Positions 23,269 to 32,394 of a stretch of DNA of 64,000 bases are shown here, piece by piece. The stretch covers positions 124,001-188,000 of the forward strand of contig CANQLV010000002.1 in assembly GCA_947624785.1 (NCBI GenBank). Direction: 5' to 3'. Origin of the DNA: Akkermansia muciniphila (lineage in GTDB: Bacteria; Verrucomicrobiota; Verrucomicrobiia; Verrucomicrobiales; Akkermansiaceae). How positions within the stretch are numbered: the stretch's first letter is position 1; each line of letters starts with the position of its first letter. Under the pieces are notes generated by a model. The model ran no database searches and had not been told where the DNA came from. It saw only the letters and a list, made by a program, of their open reading frames with translations. The position numbers and the translations under genes are program-made.

Positions 23269-25548
23269 ATGTCCCAGCCTGAGTCCGTAGATGCTTCCAT
23301 GAAACGCCCCTCCATGAAAAAGTGGGTGATTCTCCTTGTTGTTCTTGGGGCGCTGATCGGGATAGGCACGATGATGAAGGCATGGATGGACCGTCGTTCC
23401 GGCGCGGAGGCCCCGCCGGCCGTTTTCTCAGGCGGCAGCGAGCACTGGGATCAGAATGAAGTTCCCATCTCCATGCAGTGCGGAGCTTGCCATGAAAAGG
23501 AATTCCGGCAGTGGGCCGGGTCGGATCATGCCTGGGCGTTCCGCAAGCTGGGGGACCAGTGGGAATCTGAGGCGTTCCATAACATGAAGCTGGACGCCCA
23601 CGGCAGCATTCTTCAATTCTCCACAAATGCAGAGGGGCGCATGGTGCATGACGGCCAGTCCTCAACCTCCTGGCGCGCGGACTGGGCCACGGGGAGAATT
23701 CCCCTGGTGCAGTACCTGGTTCCCGCCGGGGACGGCGGTTATCATACCTTGAGCGCCGCGTGGGACGTGAACCGCAAGGAGTGGTTTGATATCTTTGGCA
23801 AGGATGCCCGGCAACCGGGGGACTGGGGGCACTGGACGGGCCGCGGCATGAACTGGAACACGCAGTGCGCGTGGTGCCACATGTCCCTGTTCCATAAAAA
23901 TTATGATCCGGTCAAGGACCGCTATGCCTCCACCTGGACGGAACCCGGCGTGACTTGCATCCAGTGCCACGGCCCCTTGCTGGACAAGCCGGAGGCGGGG
24001 ACGGGGTGCATGATTTCCACCAGGGACAAGCTGACGCCGCAGCAGATTCACGACAACTGCGCTTCCTGCCACGCCCGGCGGGACGAATTCGATCATGATT
24101 TTGCCGTTGGCGACCGTTTTGACAACCATTTCCAGCTCGTGCTTCCCGTGCAGCCCGGCGTTTTCTGGCCCAACGGCATGCAGAGGGATGAGGATTATTG
24201 CGAAACCGGGCTGCGCCTGAGCCGCATGGGCAAGGCGGGCGTCACCTGCCTGGATTGCCATAACCCGCATACGGGAACACTGAAGCTTCCGCAGGAGGAT
24301 AACACCCTCTGCCTGCGGTGCCACGGCACCGGGGAGGCGGTAAACGGCGTAAAAGCTCCTATCATTGACATGGTCACACATACGCCGTGCCCGCAGTCCA
24401 GCATGGGCGCCCGCTGTGTGGAATGCCACATGCCGGAAAGTCTGTACATGGCCCGAGACCCGCGCAGGGACCATTCCTTCAATTCTCCCGATCCCCTCCT
24501 GAGCGTGGAGCTGGGCATTCCGAATGCCTGCACCATGTGCCACAGGGAAAAAACTAATGAATGGGCCGCGCAAGCGGTGGAAAAATATTACGGGGCCAAG
24601 CCCAAGATGGCGCAGTACAGGGACCGTACCCGGGCCGTGCAGCGTGCCTATGAAGGGCGGGAGGATGTTCTGCCGCTGCTGATGGAGTGCTTCAAGCGGG
24701 AGGAAGTGGGCGCCTGGCGCGCGACGCTGCTGGATCTGATGGATGCCTGGGCGCATGAACCCGCCGTTCAGGAACTGGCCGCAGCGGCGGTCAAGGATCC
24801 GGATGCCCTGACGCGCGCCGCCGCCGCCAAGGTGATGGGCCGTGTGGGCAATCCCGCCGCGGGCAAATTGCTCAATGATCCGTTCAAGGTAGTGCGCCTG
24901 CAGGCGGAATGGGCCCTCCGGGATTCCCTGCCGCCGGACAGCCCCGGCATGAAGGAGCTGACCGCCGCCGCCCTGCACCAGGCGGACCAGCCGTCCGGGG
25001 CGATGAAGCTGGCCCAGATAGCCATCAGCCGCAAGGATGCGAAAGCGGCGGAACAGTGGTTTGCCAAGGCCTTGAAGTGGGACGCCACCTCTTCCGTGGT
25101 GCACCGGGATTATGCCGTTTTTCTGGCCTCCCAGGGCCGCAGCGGGGAGGCGGTGGACCAGATGAGGGAGGCCGTGCGGCTGGCTCCGAAGGATGCCAAT
25201 CTGTGGTATCTGCTGGGCCTGGGCCAGATTGAAAACAACGATGAGCCGGGCGCGCTGGAATCCTTTAATGAAGCTCTGAAAATAGAACCTTCCTTCATCC
25301 GTGCCCTGTTCAACCGCGCCCTGCTGAATGAAAAGGTGGGACGGCTGGAACAGGCTCTTCAGGATCTGGAAAACTGTTCCTCCCTGGACAAGGAGAATGC
25401 GGATATTCCGTTCACGCTGGCGGTGATGCTTTACCGCAACGGGCGGTACCGTGACGCCGCCGCCGCCGCCGCGGAAGCCCTGCGCCGCGATCCGGGGCAC
25501 GCGCAGGCAAGGCAGATTTTGGAATCAGCTTCTCGACATGGAAGGTAA
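23269..25548 (+). CDS. Membrane-anchored octaheme cytochrome c with HEAT-like and TPR repeats
   Basis: A 759-residue protein with an N-terminal anchor (WVILLVVLGALIGIGTMM) that puts the rest outside the cytoplasm. Eight CxxCH heme c motifs follow: CGACH, CAWCH, CIQCH, CASCH, CLDCH, CLRCH, CVECH and CTMCH. No CxxCK motif is present, so a NrfA-type active heme is not indicated. After the heme domain come helical HEAT-like repeats (about residues 455-560) and at least three TPR units (AAEQWFAKALKWDATS, GALESFNEALKIEPSF, DAAAAAAEALRRDPGH). It probably transfers electrons to a partner or substrate held by the repeats. The substrate is unknown. It is the only multiheme gene in the window and has no adjacent maturation genes. 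Confidence 0.9.
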   Translation: MSQPESVDASMKRPSMKKWVILLVVLGALIGIGTMMKAWMDRRSGAEAPPAVFSGGSEHWDQNEVPISMQCGACHEKEFRQWAGSDHAWAFRKLGDQWESEAFHNMKLDAHGSILQFSTNAEGRMVHDGQSSTSWRADWATGRIPLVQYLVPAGDGGYHTLSAAWDVNRKEWFDIFGKDARQPGDWGHWTGRGMNWNTQCAWCHMSLFHKNYDPVKDRYASTWTEPGVTCIQCHGPLLDKPEAGTGCMISTRDKLTPQQIHDNCASCHARRDEFDHDFAVGDRFDNHFQLVLPVQPGVFWPNGMQRDEDYCETGLRLSRMGKAGVTCLDCHNPHTGTLKLPQEDNTLCLRCHGTGEAVNGVKAPIIDMVTHTPCPQSSMGARCVECHMPESLYMARDPRRDHSFNSPDPLLSVELGIPNACTMCHREKTNEWAAQAVEKYYGAKPKMAQYRDRTRAVQRAYEGREDVLPLLMECFKREEVGAWRATLLDLMDAWAHEPAVQELAAAAVKDPDALTRAAAAKVMGRVGNPAAGKLLNDPFKVVRLQAEWALRDSLPPDSPGMKELTAAALHQADQPSGAMKLAQIAISRKDAKAAEQWFAKALKWDATSSVVHRDYAVFLASQGRSGEAVDQMREAVRLAPKDANLWYLLGLGQIENNDEPGALESFNEALKIEPSFIRALFNRALLNEKVGRLEQALQDLENCSSLDKENADIPFTLAVMLYRNGRYRDAAAAAAEALRRDPGHAQARQILESASRHGR

Positions 25549-25567
25549 GAAGTAGTATATCAGCGTT

Positions 25568-26308
25568 ATGCGCATGAAATTTTCTCCCTGGCGTATTCTG
25601 CTGGCGTCCGCGTTCGTAGCGGGTTCCTCCTTCTGTTTTGCGGATGCTCCCGGAGCGTCGGAGGATCCGTCCCTCCGCATTTGGACGAATAAAAGCACGG
25701 GCAGTACCGTGGAGGCACGCCCCATCGCCTTGAATATGAAGACCGTCAAGCTGGTGACCACGGCCAAGAAACCCATCACGATGCCGTTGGAAAAACTTTC
25801 CGAGGAAGACCGCGCGTGGCTGGAGGAACACAAGGAAGTGATAGGCAAGCCTGTTGCGGAATGGTCCTCCGTGCCGTCCGGCCCCGTGGCGGAGGAAATG
25901 AAGGGGAAAACCTACATGCTGGAAAACGGCAAGCTTAAAAAGAAGGACGGGAAGCTGAATCCCGGACATTTCATCCTGTATTTCAGCGCGAGCTGGTGCG
26001 GCCCGTGCTGCCGGAATGCGCCCCACAGCGTGGAGGCCTACAACAAGGCGGTGAAGGACAACCCGGATGTGGAAGTGATCATGTGCAATCTGGACCAGAA
26101 TCTGGAAGCCGCCCAGAAGTGGGCCGCCGCCAACAACATGCCCTGGCCCATCCTGCTGAGGCAGGATTTGACGGAGCTTGCCAAAAAGGTGGCCCCGCGC
26201 GGCATCCCTACGATGATTCTGGTGGATAAGGCCGGCAAGCCCATCCAGTCTTCCCAGGACATGGAACAGTTGGTGAAAGCCGCTGGTTCAAGCCGTTCCT
26301 CCCGCTAG
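25568..26308 (+). CDS. Exported thioredoxin-like protein with N-terminal SHD1-like domain
   Basis: A 246-residue predicted periplasmic thiol oxidoreductase. A signal peptide (ILLASAFVAGSSFCFAD) is followed by a ~60-residue SHD1-like domain (RIWTNKSTGSTVEARPIALN, ending PLEKLSEEDRAWLEE), a module frequent in PVC bacteria. The thioredoxin fold then carries FSASWCGPCCRNAPHSVEAY, with the CxxC redox pair, and the cis-proline region GIPTMILVDKAGKP. It starts 20 bases after the octaheme gene, so the two may be co-expressed. That would fit a role in keeping heme-binding cysteines reduced, but this is inference. A downstream TetR gene begins 30 bases later. Confidence 0.87.
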   Translation: MRMKFSPWRILLASAFVAGSSFCFADAPGASEDPSLRIWTNKSTGSTVEARPIALNMKTVKLVTTAKKPITMPLEKLSEEDRAWLEEHKEVIGKPVAEWSSVPSGPVAEEMKGKTYMLENGKLKKKDGKLNPGHFILYFSASWCGPCCRNAPHSVEAYNKAVKDNPDVEVIMCNLDQNLEAAQKWAAANNMPWPILLRQDLTELAKKVAPRGIPTMILVDKAGKPIQSSQDMEQLVKAAGSSRSSR

Positions 26309-26337
26309 GCTGCAGCACCGTTTGATCTTTTAAAACG

Positions 26338-27012
26338 ATGGCTTCCATCCGCAAATCCCAGTCGGACCGCTCTGCGGAAACCAGCGGTAAAATTCTCCGT
26401 GCCGCGCAGAAACTTTTTGCCCTCAGGGGATTTGACGGAGTGACCATGAGGGCGATTGCCTCTGAAGCAGGGGTGAACCTGGCCTCCATTGTTTACTACT
26501 TTGAAAACAAGGAAGGGCTGTACCTGGCCGTTTTCAGGCAATATGCGGAACCCCTGATGGAGGAGCGCATGAAAATGCTGAAAGAGGCGGACCTTCATCC
26601 GTCCCTCAGGACGTATGCCCGTGCCTTCATTGAGCCCGCTTTCCGTTTGCTGCTGGATAAAAACCTGGGAGGTCCGGATCACGCCCGCCTGCTGTGGCGG
26701 CTGCCCCAGGAACCGGAATACCTGGGAAGGAAGATTTATGATGAATTCTATGCTCCGCTTATCCGGGAGATGACGTTGAGGGTTCGCCGATTCTGCCCAT
26801 GGGACGACGAACTTTCCATATCCTGGCACATACACATCATGAGTTCCATTTTCCATGCCACGCTGGGGAAATACGTCACACGGCTGGAACTTCATGACAA
26901 GGAGCCGTGGATGAAGGATCAGGACCGCATCCTGCAAATGATTGTGGATACGGCTGTCCTGCTGATTTCCCGTCCGGCTCTTTCTCCGGAGGGAGAGGAA
27001 AGACAGGGGTAA
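26338..27012 (+). CDS. TetR/AcrR-family transcriptional regulator (second)
   Basis: A 224-residue predicted DNA-binding regulator. The helix-turn-helix region reads AAQKLFALRGFDGVTMRAIASEAGVNLASIVYYFENKEGLYLAV, typical of TetR. The larger C-terminal domain (YARAFIEPAFRLLLDKNLGG, then SSIFHATLGKY) resembles CecR-like members with a longer effector domain. It follows the thioredoxin gene by 30 bases and may be in the same transcript. No clear operator was found in front of it. It is convergent with thiE. Confidence 0.85.
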   Translation: MASIRKSQSDRSAETSGKILRAAQKLFALRGFDGVTMRAIASEAGVNLASIVYYFENKEGLYLAVFRQYAEPLMEERMKMLKEADLHPSLRTYARAFIEPAFRLLLDKNLGGPDHARLLWRLPQEPEYLGRKIYDEFYAPLIREMTLRVRRFCPWDDELSISWHIHIMSSIFHATLGKYVTRLELHDKEPWMKDQDRILQMIVDTAVLLISRPALSPEGEERQG

Positions 27013-27054
27013 CCGCAGGAGTGGAGTGCAATACCCGGGAAGGCGCGTTTTTCC

Positions 27055-27699
27055 TCACGCTTCTCCCAATCTTTTTCTAAGCGCCGAGACCGTTCCCGTT
27101 ATATCCGGGTGTGCAAGCAGCCAGGAAACGATGACGACCCTGCTTGCTCCCGCCTCCAGAACGGAGGGCAGCGTGTTTCCATTAATGCCTCCAATGCAGA
27201 AGACGGGAAACTCTTCCGGCAATTGCCGCCGCACGCCTGCAATGTCTTCCAGGCCGATCGCCGGCCTTCCCGGCTTGGTGTCCGTGGGAAACAAGGGGCC
27301 GAATCCGATGTAGTCCGCCTGCTCCCGGAACGCGCCCAGAGCCTGTTCCGGGCTGTGTGTGGAACGCCCGATGATGGCGTCCGTCCCCAGCATGGCCCGC
27401 ACGGAAGCCAGATCTCCGTCGTCCTGGCCCAGATGGACGCCGTCCGCCCCGGTGCTGAGGGCTATTTCAGGATAGTCGTTGATGATGAAAAGACAGCCGT
27501 ATTCGCGGCACAGCGGGGCAAGCCGGCTACCCATGCGCGCGATGTGCTCCGGGTCATGGTTTTTCGCCCTGAGCTGGAGGATGCCCAGACCGCCTGCCAG
27601 CAATTTTTCCGTAACGGGGATTAATTGATGTTCAGCGGTATATCCCATATCCGCAATGCCGTATAGACGGCAGGACGAGAGGCGTTCCTTCCTGTTCAT
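27055..27699 (-). CDS. thiE: Thiamine-phosphate synthase
   Basis: Joins HMP pyrophosphate and the thiazole phosphate to give thiamine monophosphate. I use ATG 27699 (214 residues; family about 210), since the track extension to 27747 adds unconserved residues. Family blocks are visible: ILQLRAKNHD, FIINDYPEIALSTGADGVHLGQDD, IIGRSTHSPEQA, DYIGFGPLFPTDTKPG and FCIGGINGNTLPSVLEAGA. The gene stands alone in this window without other thi genes and shows no TPP riboswitch in the short region upstream. It is divergent from pyrD, with an 87-base gap. Confidence 0.92.
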   Translation of the reverse strand: MNRKERLSSCRLYGIADMGYTAEHQLIPVTEKLLAGGLGILQLRAKNHDPEHIARMGSRLAPLCREYGCLFIINDYPEIALSTGADGVHLGQDDGDLASVRAMLGTDAIIGRSTHSPEQALGAFREQADYIGFGPLFPTDTKPGRPAIGLEDIAGVRRQLPEEFPVFCIGGINGNTLPSVLEAGASRVVIVSWLLAHPDITGTVSALRKRLGEA

Positions 27700-27749
27700 G
27701 GCAGGGAATTGTACCGGATAAAATCCTCCCGGCAAGACGCTTCCCATTC

Positions 27750-27777
27750 TTGACCCTAAAGGAGGGTGTGATACACT
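27750..27777 (+). promoter_or_regulatory. Candidate pyrD promoter placing transcription start at the start codon
   Basis: TTGACC (27750-27755) and TACACT (27772-27777) are separated by 16 bases. The predicted transcription start, near 27784, is only a few bases ahead of the GTG at 27787, so the mRNA may be leaderless or nearly so. An AAAGGAGGG lies inside the spacer and would then not be part of the message. Confidence 0.4.
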
Positions 27778-27786
27778 CCCCGCATC

Positions 27787-28833
27787 GTGTCACCCGCCTT
27801 ATATTCCGCCGCTAAAAGTGTACTGTTCCAGATGAATCCGGAAACCGCCCACAAAGTGACCTTGTGGGGGCTGCGCCTGGCAGAAAAGATGCGCGTACTG
27901 CCCCTTCTGATGGGGGAAGTTCCTTCCGACCCTGTGGAAATCCTGGGAATGAAATTCCCCAACCGGGTGGGTCTCGCCGCCGGAATGGACAAGGAGGCGG
28001 ATACGGTGAACGCCTTCGGCCAGGCCGGATTCGGCTTTGTGGAGGTAGGCACGCTGACGCCGCGGCCGCAGCCGGGCAATGACAAGCCCCGCCTCTTCCG
28101 CCTGATTCCCCAGCAGGCCATTATCAACCGGATGGGATTCAATAATGAAGGCATTGCCGCCGGGGTGGAGAACATTCGCTCCGCTACCCGTTTTCATGGC
28201 GTTCTGGGTGTCAACATCGGGAAAAACAAGGTGACGCCCAATGAAGATGCGGCCCAGGACTACCTGACCTGCCTGCGGGCGGCATGGCCCGTGGCGGATT
28301 ACATTGCCATCAACTTCTCTTCTCCCAACACGCCCGGACTGCGCGACCTTCAGGCGGCGGAGCCCGCCGCGCGCCTGCTGGCATCCCTGAAATCGGAGCA
28401 GTCCAACCTGGCTGCGGAAACCGGACGCAACGTGCCCATTTTCATGAAGGTGGCGCCGGATGTGACGGATGAGCAAATTACGGAACTCAGCCGCGTTTTC
28501 CTGGATGAAGGCCTGGACGGCCTCATTGCCACGAACACCACGCTTTCCCGGGCCGGAGTGGAAGCAAGCCCGCGCCGTGAAGAAGCCGGCGGCCTGTCCG
28601 GCGCGCCGTTGACGGCGCGGTCTACGGAAGTCATTGGAGCGTTCGCTTCCGAATTGAAGGGGCGCATCCCGATCATTGGCGTAGGCGGCATCATGAGCGG
28701 CGCGGATGCCGTCGCCAAGATCAAGGCCGGAGCCAGCCTGGTGCAGCTCTACACCGGGTTTATTTACCGCGGGCCGGACCTCATCCGGGAATGCGTGGAA
28801 GCCATGAAGGCTGAATGCCCCGTTAACTCCTGA
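27787..28833 (+). CDS. pyrD: Dihydroorotate dehydrogenase, class 2 (quinone-linked)
   Basis: Oxidises dihydroorotate to orotate in pyrimidine synthesis, passing electrons to membrane quinone. The 348 residues include the class 2 N-terminal helical extension (LFQMNPETAHKVTLWGLRLA). Flavin and substrate blocks are NRVGLAAGMDKEADTV, NRMGFNNEG, LGVNIGKNK, FSSPNTPGLRDLQ (with the catalytic Ser), TNTTLSR, and the phosphate-binding GVGGIMSGADA and LVQLYTGFIYRGP. The start codon is GTG; no ATG is available before the conserved helix. It precedes dnaE by 32 bases. Confidence 0.94.
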   Translation: MSPALYSAAKSVLFQMNPETAHKVTLWGLRLAEKMRVLPLLMGEVPSDPVEILGMKFPNRVGLAAGMDKEADTVNAFGQAGFGFVEVGTLTPRPQPGNDKPRLFRLIPQQAIINRMGFNNEGIAAGVENIRSATRFHGVLGVNIGKNKVTPNEDAAQDYLTCLRAAWPVADYIAINFSSPNTPGLRDLQAAEPAARLLASLKSEQSNLAAETGRNVPIFMKVAPDVTDEQITELSRVFLDEGLDGLIATNTTLSRAGVEASPRREEAGGLSGAPLTARSTEVIGAFASELKGRIPIIGVGGIMSGADAVAKIKAGASLVQLYTGFIYRGPDLIRECVEAMKAECPVNS

Positions 28834-28865
28834 TTCTCCTTATTCACTGCCTACAGGTTTCATTC

Positions 28866-31800
28866 ATGCCCGGTTCCTTCGTACATCTTCACAATCACAC
28901 GGAATACTCTCTGCTGGACGGTGCAGTCCATATCAAGGACCTCATTGCCGAATGTTCCCGCATGGGAATGCCGGCCGTAGCCATCACGGACCATGGCAAC
29001 CTCTTCGGGGCCATTGAGCTGGTCATGGAGGCGAACAGCCTTAACAAATCCGTGGCCGCCTGGAACAAGGAACATCCGGAAGGACCGCAGAAGCAGGAGG
29101 TGAAGCCCATCTTCGGCTGCGAGGTGTACCTTTCCCCCACGCCCATCGGCGTGAAGAAACAGCTTCCCGGGCGCCGCAAGTATACGCACCTGCTTTTGCT
29201 GGCGGAAAATGAAACCGGCTGGCAGAACCTGGTCAAGCTGGTATCCCGGTCCCATCTGGAAGGTTTTTATTACAAGCCCCGCGTAGACATGGAAACCCTG
29301 CGGGAATTCCATGAAGGCCTCATTTGCTGTACGGCGTGCCTTGCCGGGCCGCTGAACGAATGGCTGCTCAATGACCAGCCTGAAAAGGCGGAGGAAGCCC
29401 TCCTGGCGCTGAAGGACATCTTCGGGGATGACAACATTTTTGTGGAGCTTCAGGACCATGGCATGGAGGAGCAGAAAAAATGCCTGCCGGAGCTGGTGCG
29501 CATCGCCCGCAAGACCAATACACCCATTCTAGCTACCAATGACGTGCATTTCCTCCGGAAGGAGGACCACGACATGCATGACGTGCTGATCTGCATCGGC
29601 ACCAACGAAAAGCTGGCTTCTCCCAAGCGCATGCGATACTCCACGGAAGTCTACCTGAAATCCCCCGAGGAAATGCGGGAGGTGTTCAAGGATTATCCGG
29701 ACGCCGTGGAAAACACGCTGAAAATCGCGGAACGGTGCAACGTCACCATCAAGCTGGACTCCGCCAGTACGGAAAAATACCCGGAATTCGGCACTCCGGA
29801 CGGTTCCACGCGTGAGGATTACCTGCGCAAGGTGTGCTATGAAGGGCTGGAGGAGCGGTACGGCAAGGAACGCGTGGCCGAGGACAAGGAACTCCGTGAC
29901 CGCCTGGATTATGAGCTGGGGATTATCAACCAGTTGAAATTCCCCTCCTACTTCCTGATTACGGCGGACTTCATCAACTGGGCGAAGGACCATGACATTC
30001 CCGTGGGTCCCGGCCGCGGTTCCGCCGCCGGTTCGCTGGTGGCGTATGCCATGAAGATCACGAACATAGACCCCCTGCGGTTCGGGCTGATCTTTGAACG
30101 CTTCCTGAACCCGGAGCGCGTCAGCCCTCCGGATATCGACATTGACTTTTGCCAGACGCGCCGTCCGGAAGTGATTGACTACGTGCGGCAGAAATACGGG
30201 GAGCGCGCCGTGTCCCACATCATCACGTACGGCACCATGGGCGCCAAGTCCGTGCTGAGGGACGTGGCCCGCGTCATGGACATGTCGTACGCGGATGGGG
30301 ACCGCATCTCCAAGCTGATTGAACCCGGCCCCAAGGTAACCCTCCAGTCCAGCTACAAGAGCAGCGAGGAACTGCGGGAGCTGGTCGCCTCCGATGAAGG
30401 ATACGCGGAGCTCTGGGGCTATGCGACGCGCCTGGAAGGGCTGATCCGCAACGTGGGCGTGCACGCGGCGGGCGTCGTGATCGGCGACCGTCCGCTGGAC
30501 GAGCATGTGGCGCTCACCCGTGACGACCTGTCCGATCCTCATGCCGCCGTCGTCGCCCAGTGCGACATGAGCGCGATTTATGAAGTGGGTCTCTTGAAAA
30601 TGGACTTCCTGGGGCTGAAAACCCTGACCGTCATGCATGATGCGGAGGAATACGCCCGCTGGCGCGTGCCGGACTTCAAGCTGGACTCCGTGCCCCTGGA
30701 TGACCGGGAAACACTGGACCTGCTGAACAGGGGGGACACGATGGGCGTGTTCCAGCTGGAATCCGGCGGCATGGTGGACACCTGCCGGCGCTACGGCATT
30801 CAGAAGATTGAAGACATCATTGACTTGCTGGCCCTTTACCGTCCGGGAGCCATGCAGTTCATGGATGAAATGATCGAGGTCAAGAAGGGGCTGCGCCAGG
30901 TGGTGTATGAGCACCCGCTTCTGGAACAGGTCAGCGGAGAGACCTACGGCGTAATGATTTACCAGGAACAGGTTCAGGCGGCGGCCAAGCTGCTGGCGGG
31001 CTACACGCTCGGCGGGGCCGACCTGCTGCGGCGCGCCATGGGCAAGAAGGACCCTGCAAAAATGGCCAAGGAAAAGGCCCACTTCGTGGAAGGGTGCTGG
31101 AAAACCAACCGGATTGATGAAAAGACGGCTACAGCCATCTTTGACAAGATTGAAAAATTCGCCGGGTACGGCTTCAACAAATCCCACTCCGCCTGTTACG
31201 GCCACATTTCCTACTGGACGGCCTACCTCAAGGCCCACTTCCCGGTGGAATTCCTCTGCGGCCTGATGTCCAATGAAGCGAACAACGACAAGATCGGCGT
31301 GTTCATTCAGGAAGCCAACCGCATGGGCATTGAAATCCTGCCGCCCAACGTGAACAAATCCATGCTCAAATTCACACCGGAGGAAACGCCTTCCGGCAAG
31401 CTGGCCGTGCGCTACGGGCTGGCGGCCATCAAGAATGTGGGGGAAGGCGCCATGCAGATTCTTCTGGAAGAAAGGGAAAGAAACGGGGAATTCACCAGCA
31501 TGGAGGATATCTGCAACAGGCTGGATTCCAAATCCGTCAATAAGAAGATTCTGGAATCTCTGATTCGGGCGGGAGCGCTGGACTGGACGCTGGAGCCTCG
31601 CTGTGCCCTGTTTGAGCGCGTGGACCTGGCCCTCAGCGGCGCCTCCCAGGTGCACAAGGACAAGGCCCTGGGGCAGGGCGCCCTGTTTGACATGACTTTT
31701 GAAGCCCCCAGGGTGAAGGATGAGCCTGCCATTCCGGAATGGCCCAAGGAGCAGCGCATGGGGGATGAAAAGGACCTGCTGGGCGCCTACTTCTGCGGTC

Positions 31801-32390
31801 ACCCGCTGGACTCCATGCGCGGCGTCATTGATGCGGAAAAATACACCCGCATCGGCCTCATTGACGCTCTGGAATCACACGAACTCAAGCAAAAGCACCA
31901 GATCGCCGGCATGGTGCGCTCCGTCATCCCCAAGATCAGCAAGGCAGGCAGGAAATTCGCCATCCTTACACTGGAAGACTTTACCGGCAGCATTGAAGTG
32001 CTGCTGTGGTCGGATGTCTATGAAAAGGCCCTGGAAATGGAAGGCGGCCTGGAACCGGGCGTCTTCGTCTCCGTGCGCGCCAACATCCGGGAGGATGACC
32101 GTACCTCCGCCAAGAGCGTGGCCGCGCAGAGCGTGGATCCGCTGGGAGGCAGGAAGCGCAAGTCCAAGGCCGGAGACCAGGGCCCGCTGAATATCATTGT
32201 CAGCCCCCTGCGCCACACGAGGAAAAATCTGGAGCAGATACGGGACATCCTGAAAAGGTACCCCGGCCGTTCCAAAGTCAATCTCACGATCAAGGACAGC
32301 CTGGGCCACAGTCAAATTCTGGAGCTGGACGAACGGTTCCGCGTGAATCGCTGTCCGGAACTGGAAACGGAACTCTCCATGTATAACTAG
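28866..32390 (+). CDS. dnaE: DNA polymerase III alpha subunit
   Basis: The replicative polymerase subunit. The 1174 residues match DnaE1 length. The N-terminal PHP domain begins VHLHNHTEYSLLDGAVHIKD and has AITDHGN. The C-family polymerase core shows VGPGRGSAAGSLVAYAMKI and PDIDIDFCQTRRPEV with catalytic aspartates, then GYGFNKSHSACYGHISYWTA. Helix-hairpin-helix and OB-fold regions follow (KFAILTLEDFTGSIEVLLW). No frame disruption is seen. The GNAT gene begins 4 bases after the stop, so it is probably co-transcribed. Confidence 0.97.
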   Translation: MPGSFVHLHNHTEYSLLDGAVHIKDLIAECSRMGMPAVAITDHGNLFGAIELVMEANSLNKSVAAWNKEHPEGPQKQEVKPIFGCEVYLSPTPIGVKKQLPGRRKYTHLLLLAENETGWQNLVKLVSRSHLEGFYYKPRVDMETLREFHEGLICCTACLAGPLNEWLLNDQPEKAEEALLALKDIFGDDNIFVELQDHGMEEQKKCLPELVRIARKTNTPILATNDVHFLRKEDHDMHDVLICIGTNEKLASPKRMRYSTEVYLKSPEEMREVFKDYPDAVENTLKIAERCNVTIKLDSASTEKYPEFGTPDGSTREDYLRKVCYEGLEERYGKERVAEDKELRDRLDYELGIINQLKFPSYFLITADFINWAKDHDIPVGPGRGSAAGSLVAYAMKITNIDPLRFGLIFERFLNPERVSPPDIDIDFCQTRRPEVIDYVRQKYGERAVSHIITYGTMGAKSVLRDVARVMDMSYADGDRISKLIEPGPKVTLQSSYKSSEELRELVASDEGYAELWGYATRLEGLIRNVGVHAAGVVIGDRPLDEHVALTRDDLSDPHAAVVAQCDMSAIYEVGLLKMDFLGLKTLTVMHDAEEYARWRVPDFKLDSVPLDDRETLDLLNRGDTMGVFQLESGGMVDTCRRYGIQKIEDIIDLLALYRPGAMQFMDEMIEVKKGLRQVVYEHPLLEQVSGETYGVMIYQEQVQAAAKLLAGYTLGGADLLRRAMGKKDPAKMAKEKAHFVEGCWKTNRIDEKTATAIFDKIEKFAGYGFNKSHSACYGHISYWTAYLKAHFPVEFLCGLMSNEANNDKIGVFIQEANRMGIEILPPNVNKSMLKFTPEETPSGKLAVRYGLAAIKNVGEGAMQILLEERERNGEFTSMEDICNRLDSKSVNKKILESLIRAGALDWTLEPRCALFERVDLALSGASQVHKDKALGQGALFDMTFEAPRVKDEPAIPEWPKEQRMGDEKDLLGAYFCGHPLDSMRGVIDAEKYTRIGLIDALESHELKQKHQIAGMVRSVIPKISKAGRKFAILTLEDFTGSIEVLLWSDVYEKALEMEGGLEPGVFVSVRANIREDDRTSAKSVAAQSVDPLGGRKRKSKAGDQGPLNIIVSPLRHTRKNLEQIRDILKRYPGRSKVNLTIKDSLGHSQILELDERFRVNRCPELETELSMYN

Positions 32391-32394
32391 CGCC

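Noticed and set aside
27758-27766. AAAGGAGGG as a ribosome binding site for pyrD
   Set aside because: It is about 20 bases from the only start codon that keeps the conserved N-terminus and lies inside the better-supported promoter spacer.
29529-31802. 757-residue minus-strand ORF
   Set aside because: Antisense shadow of dnaE.
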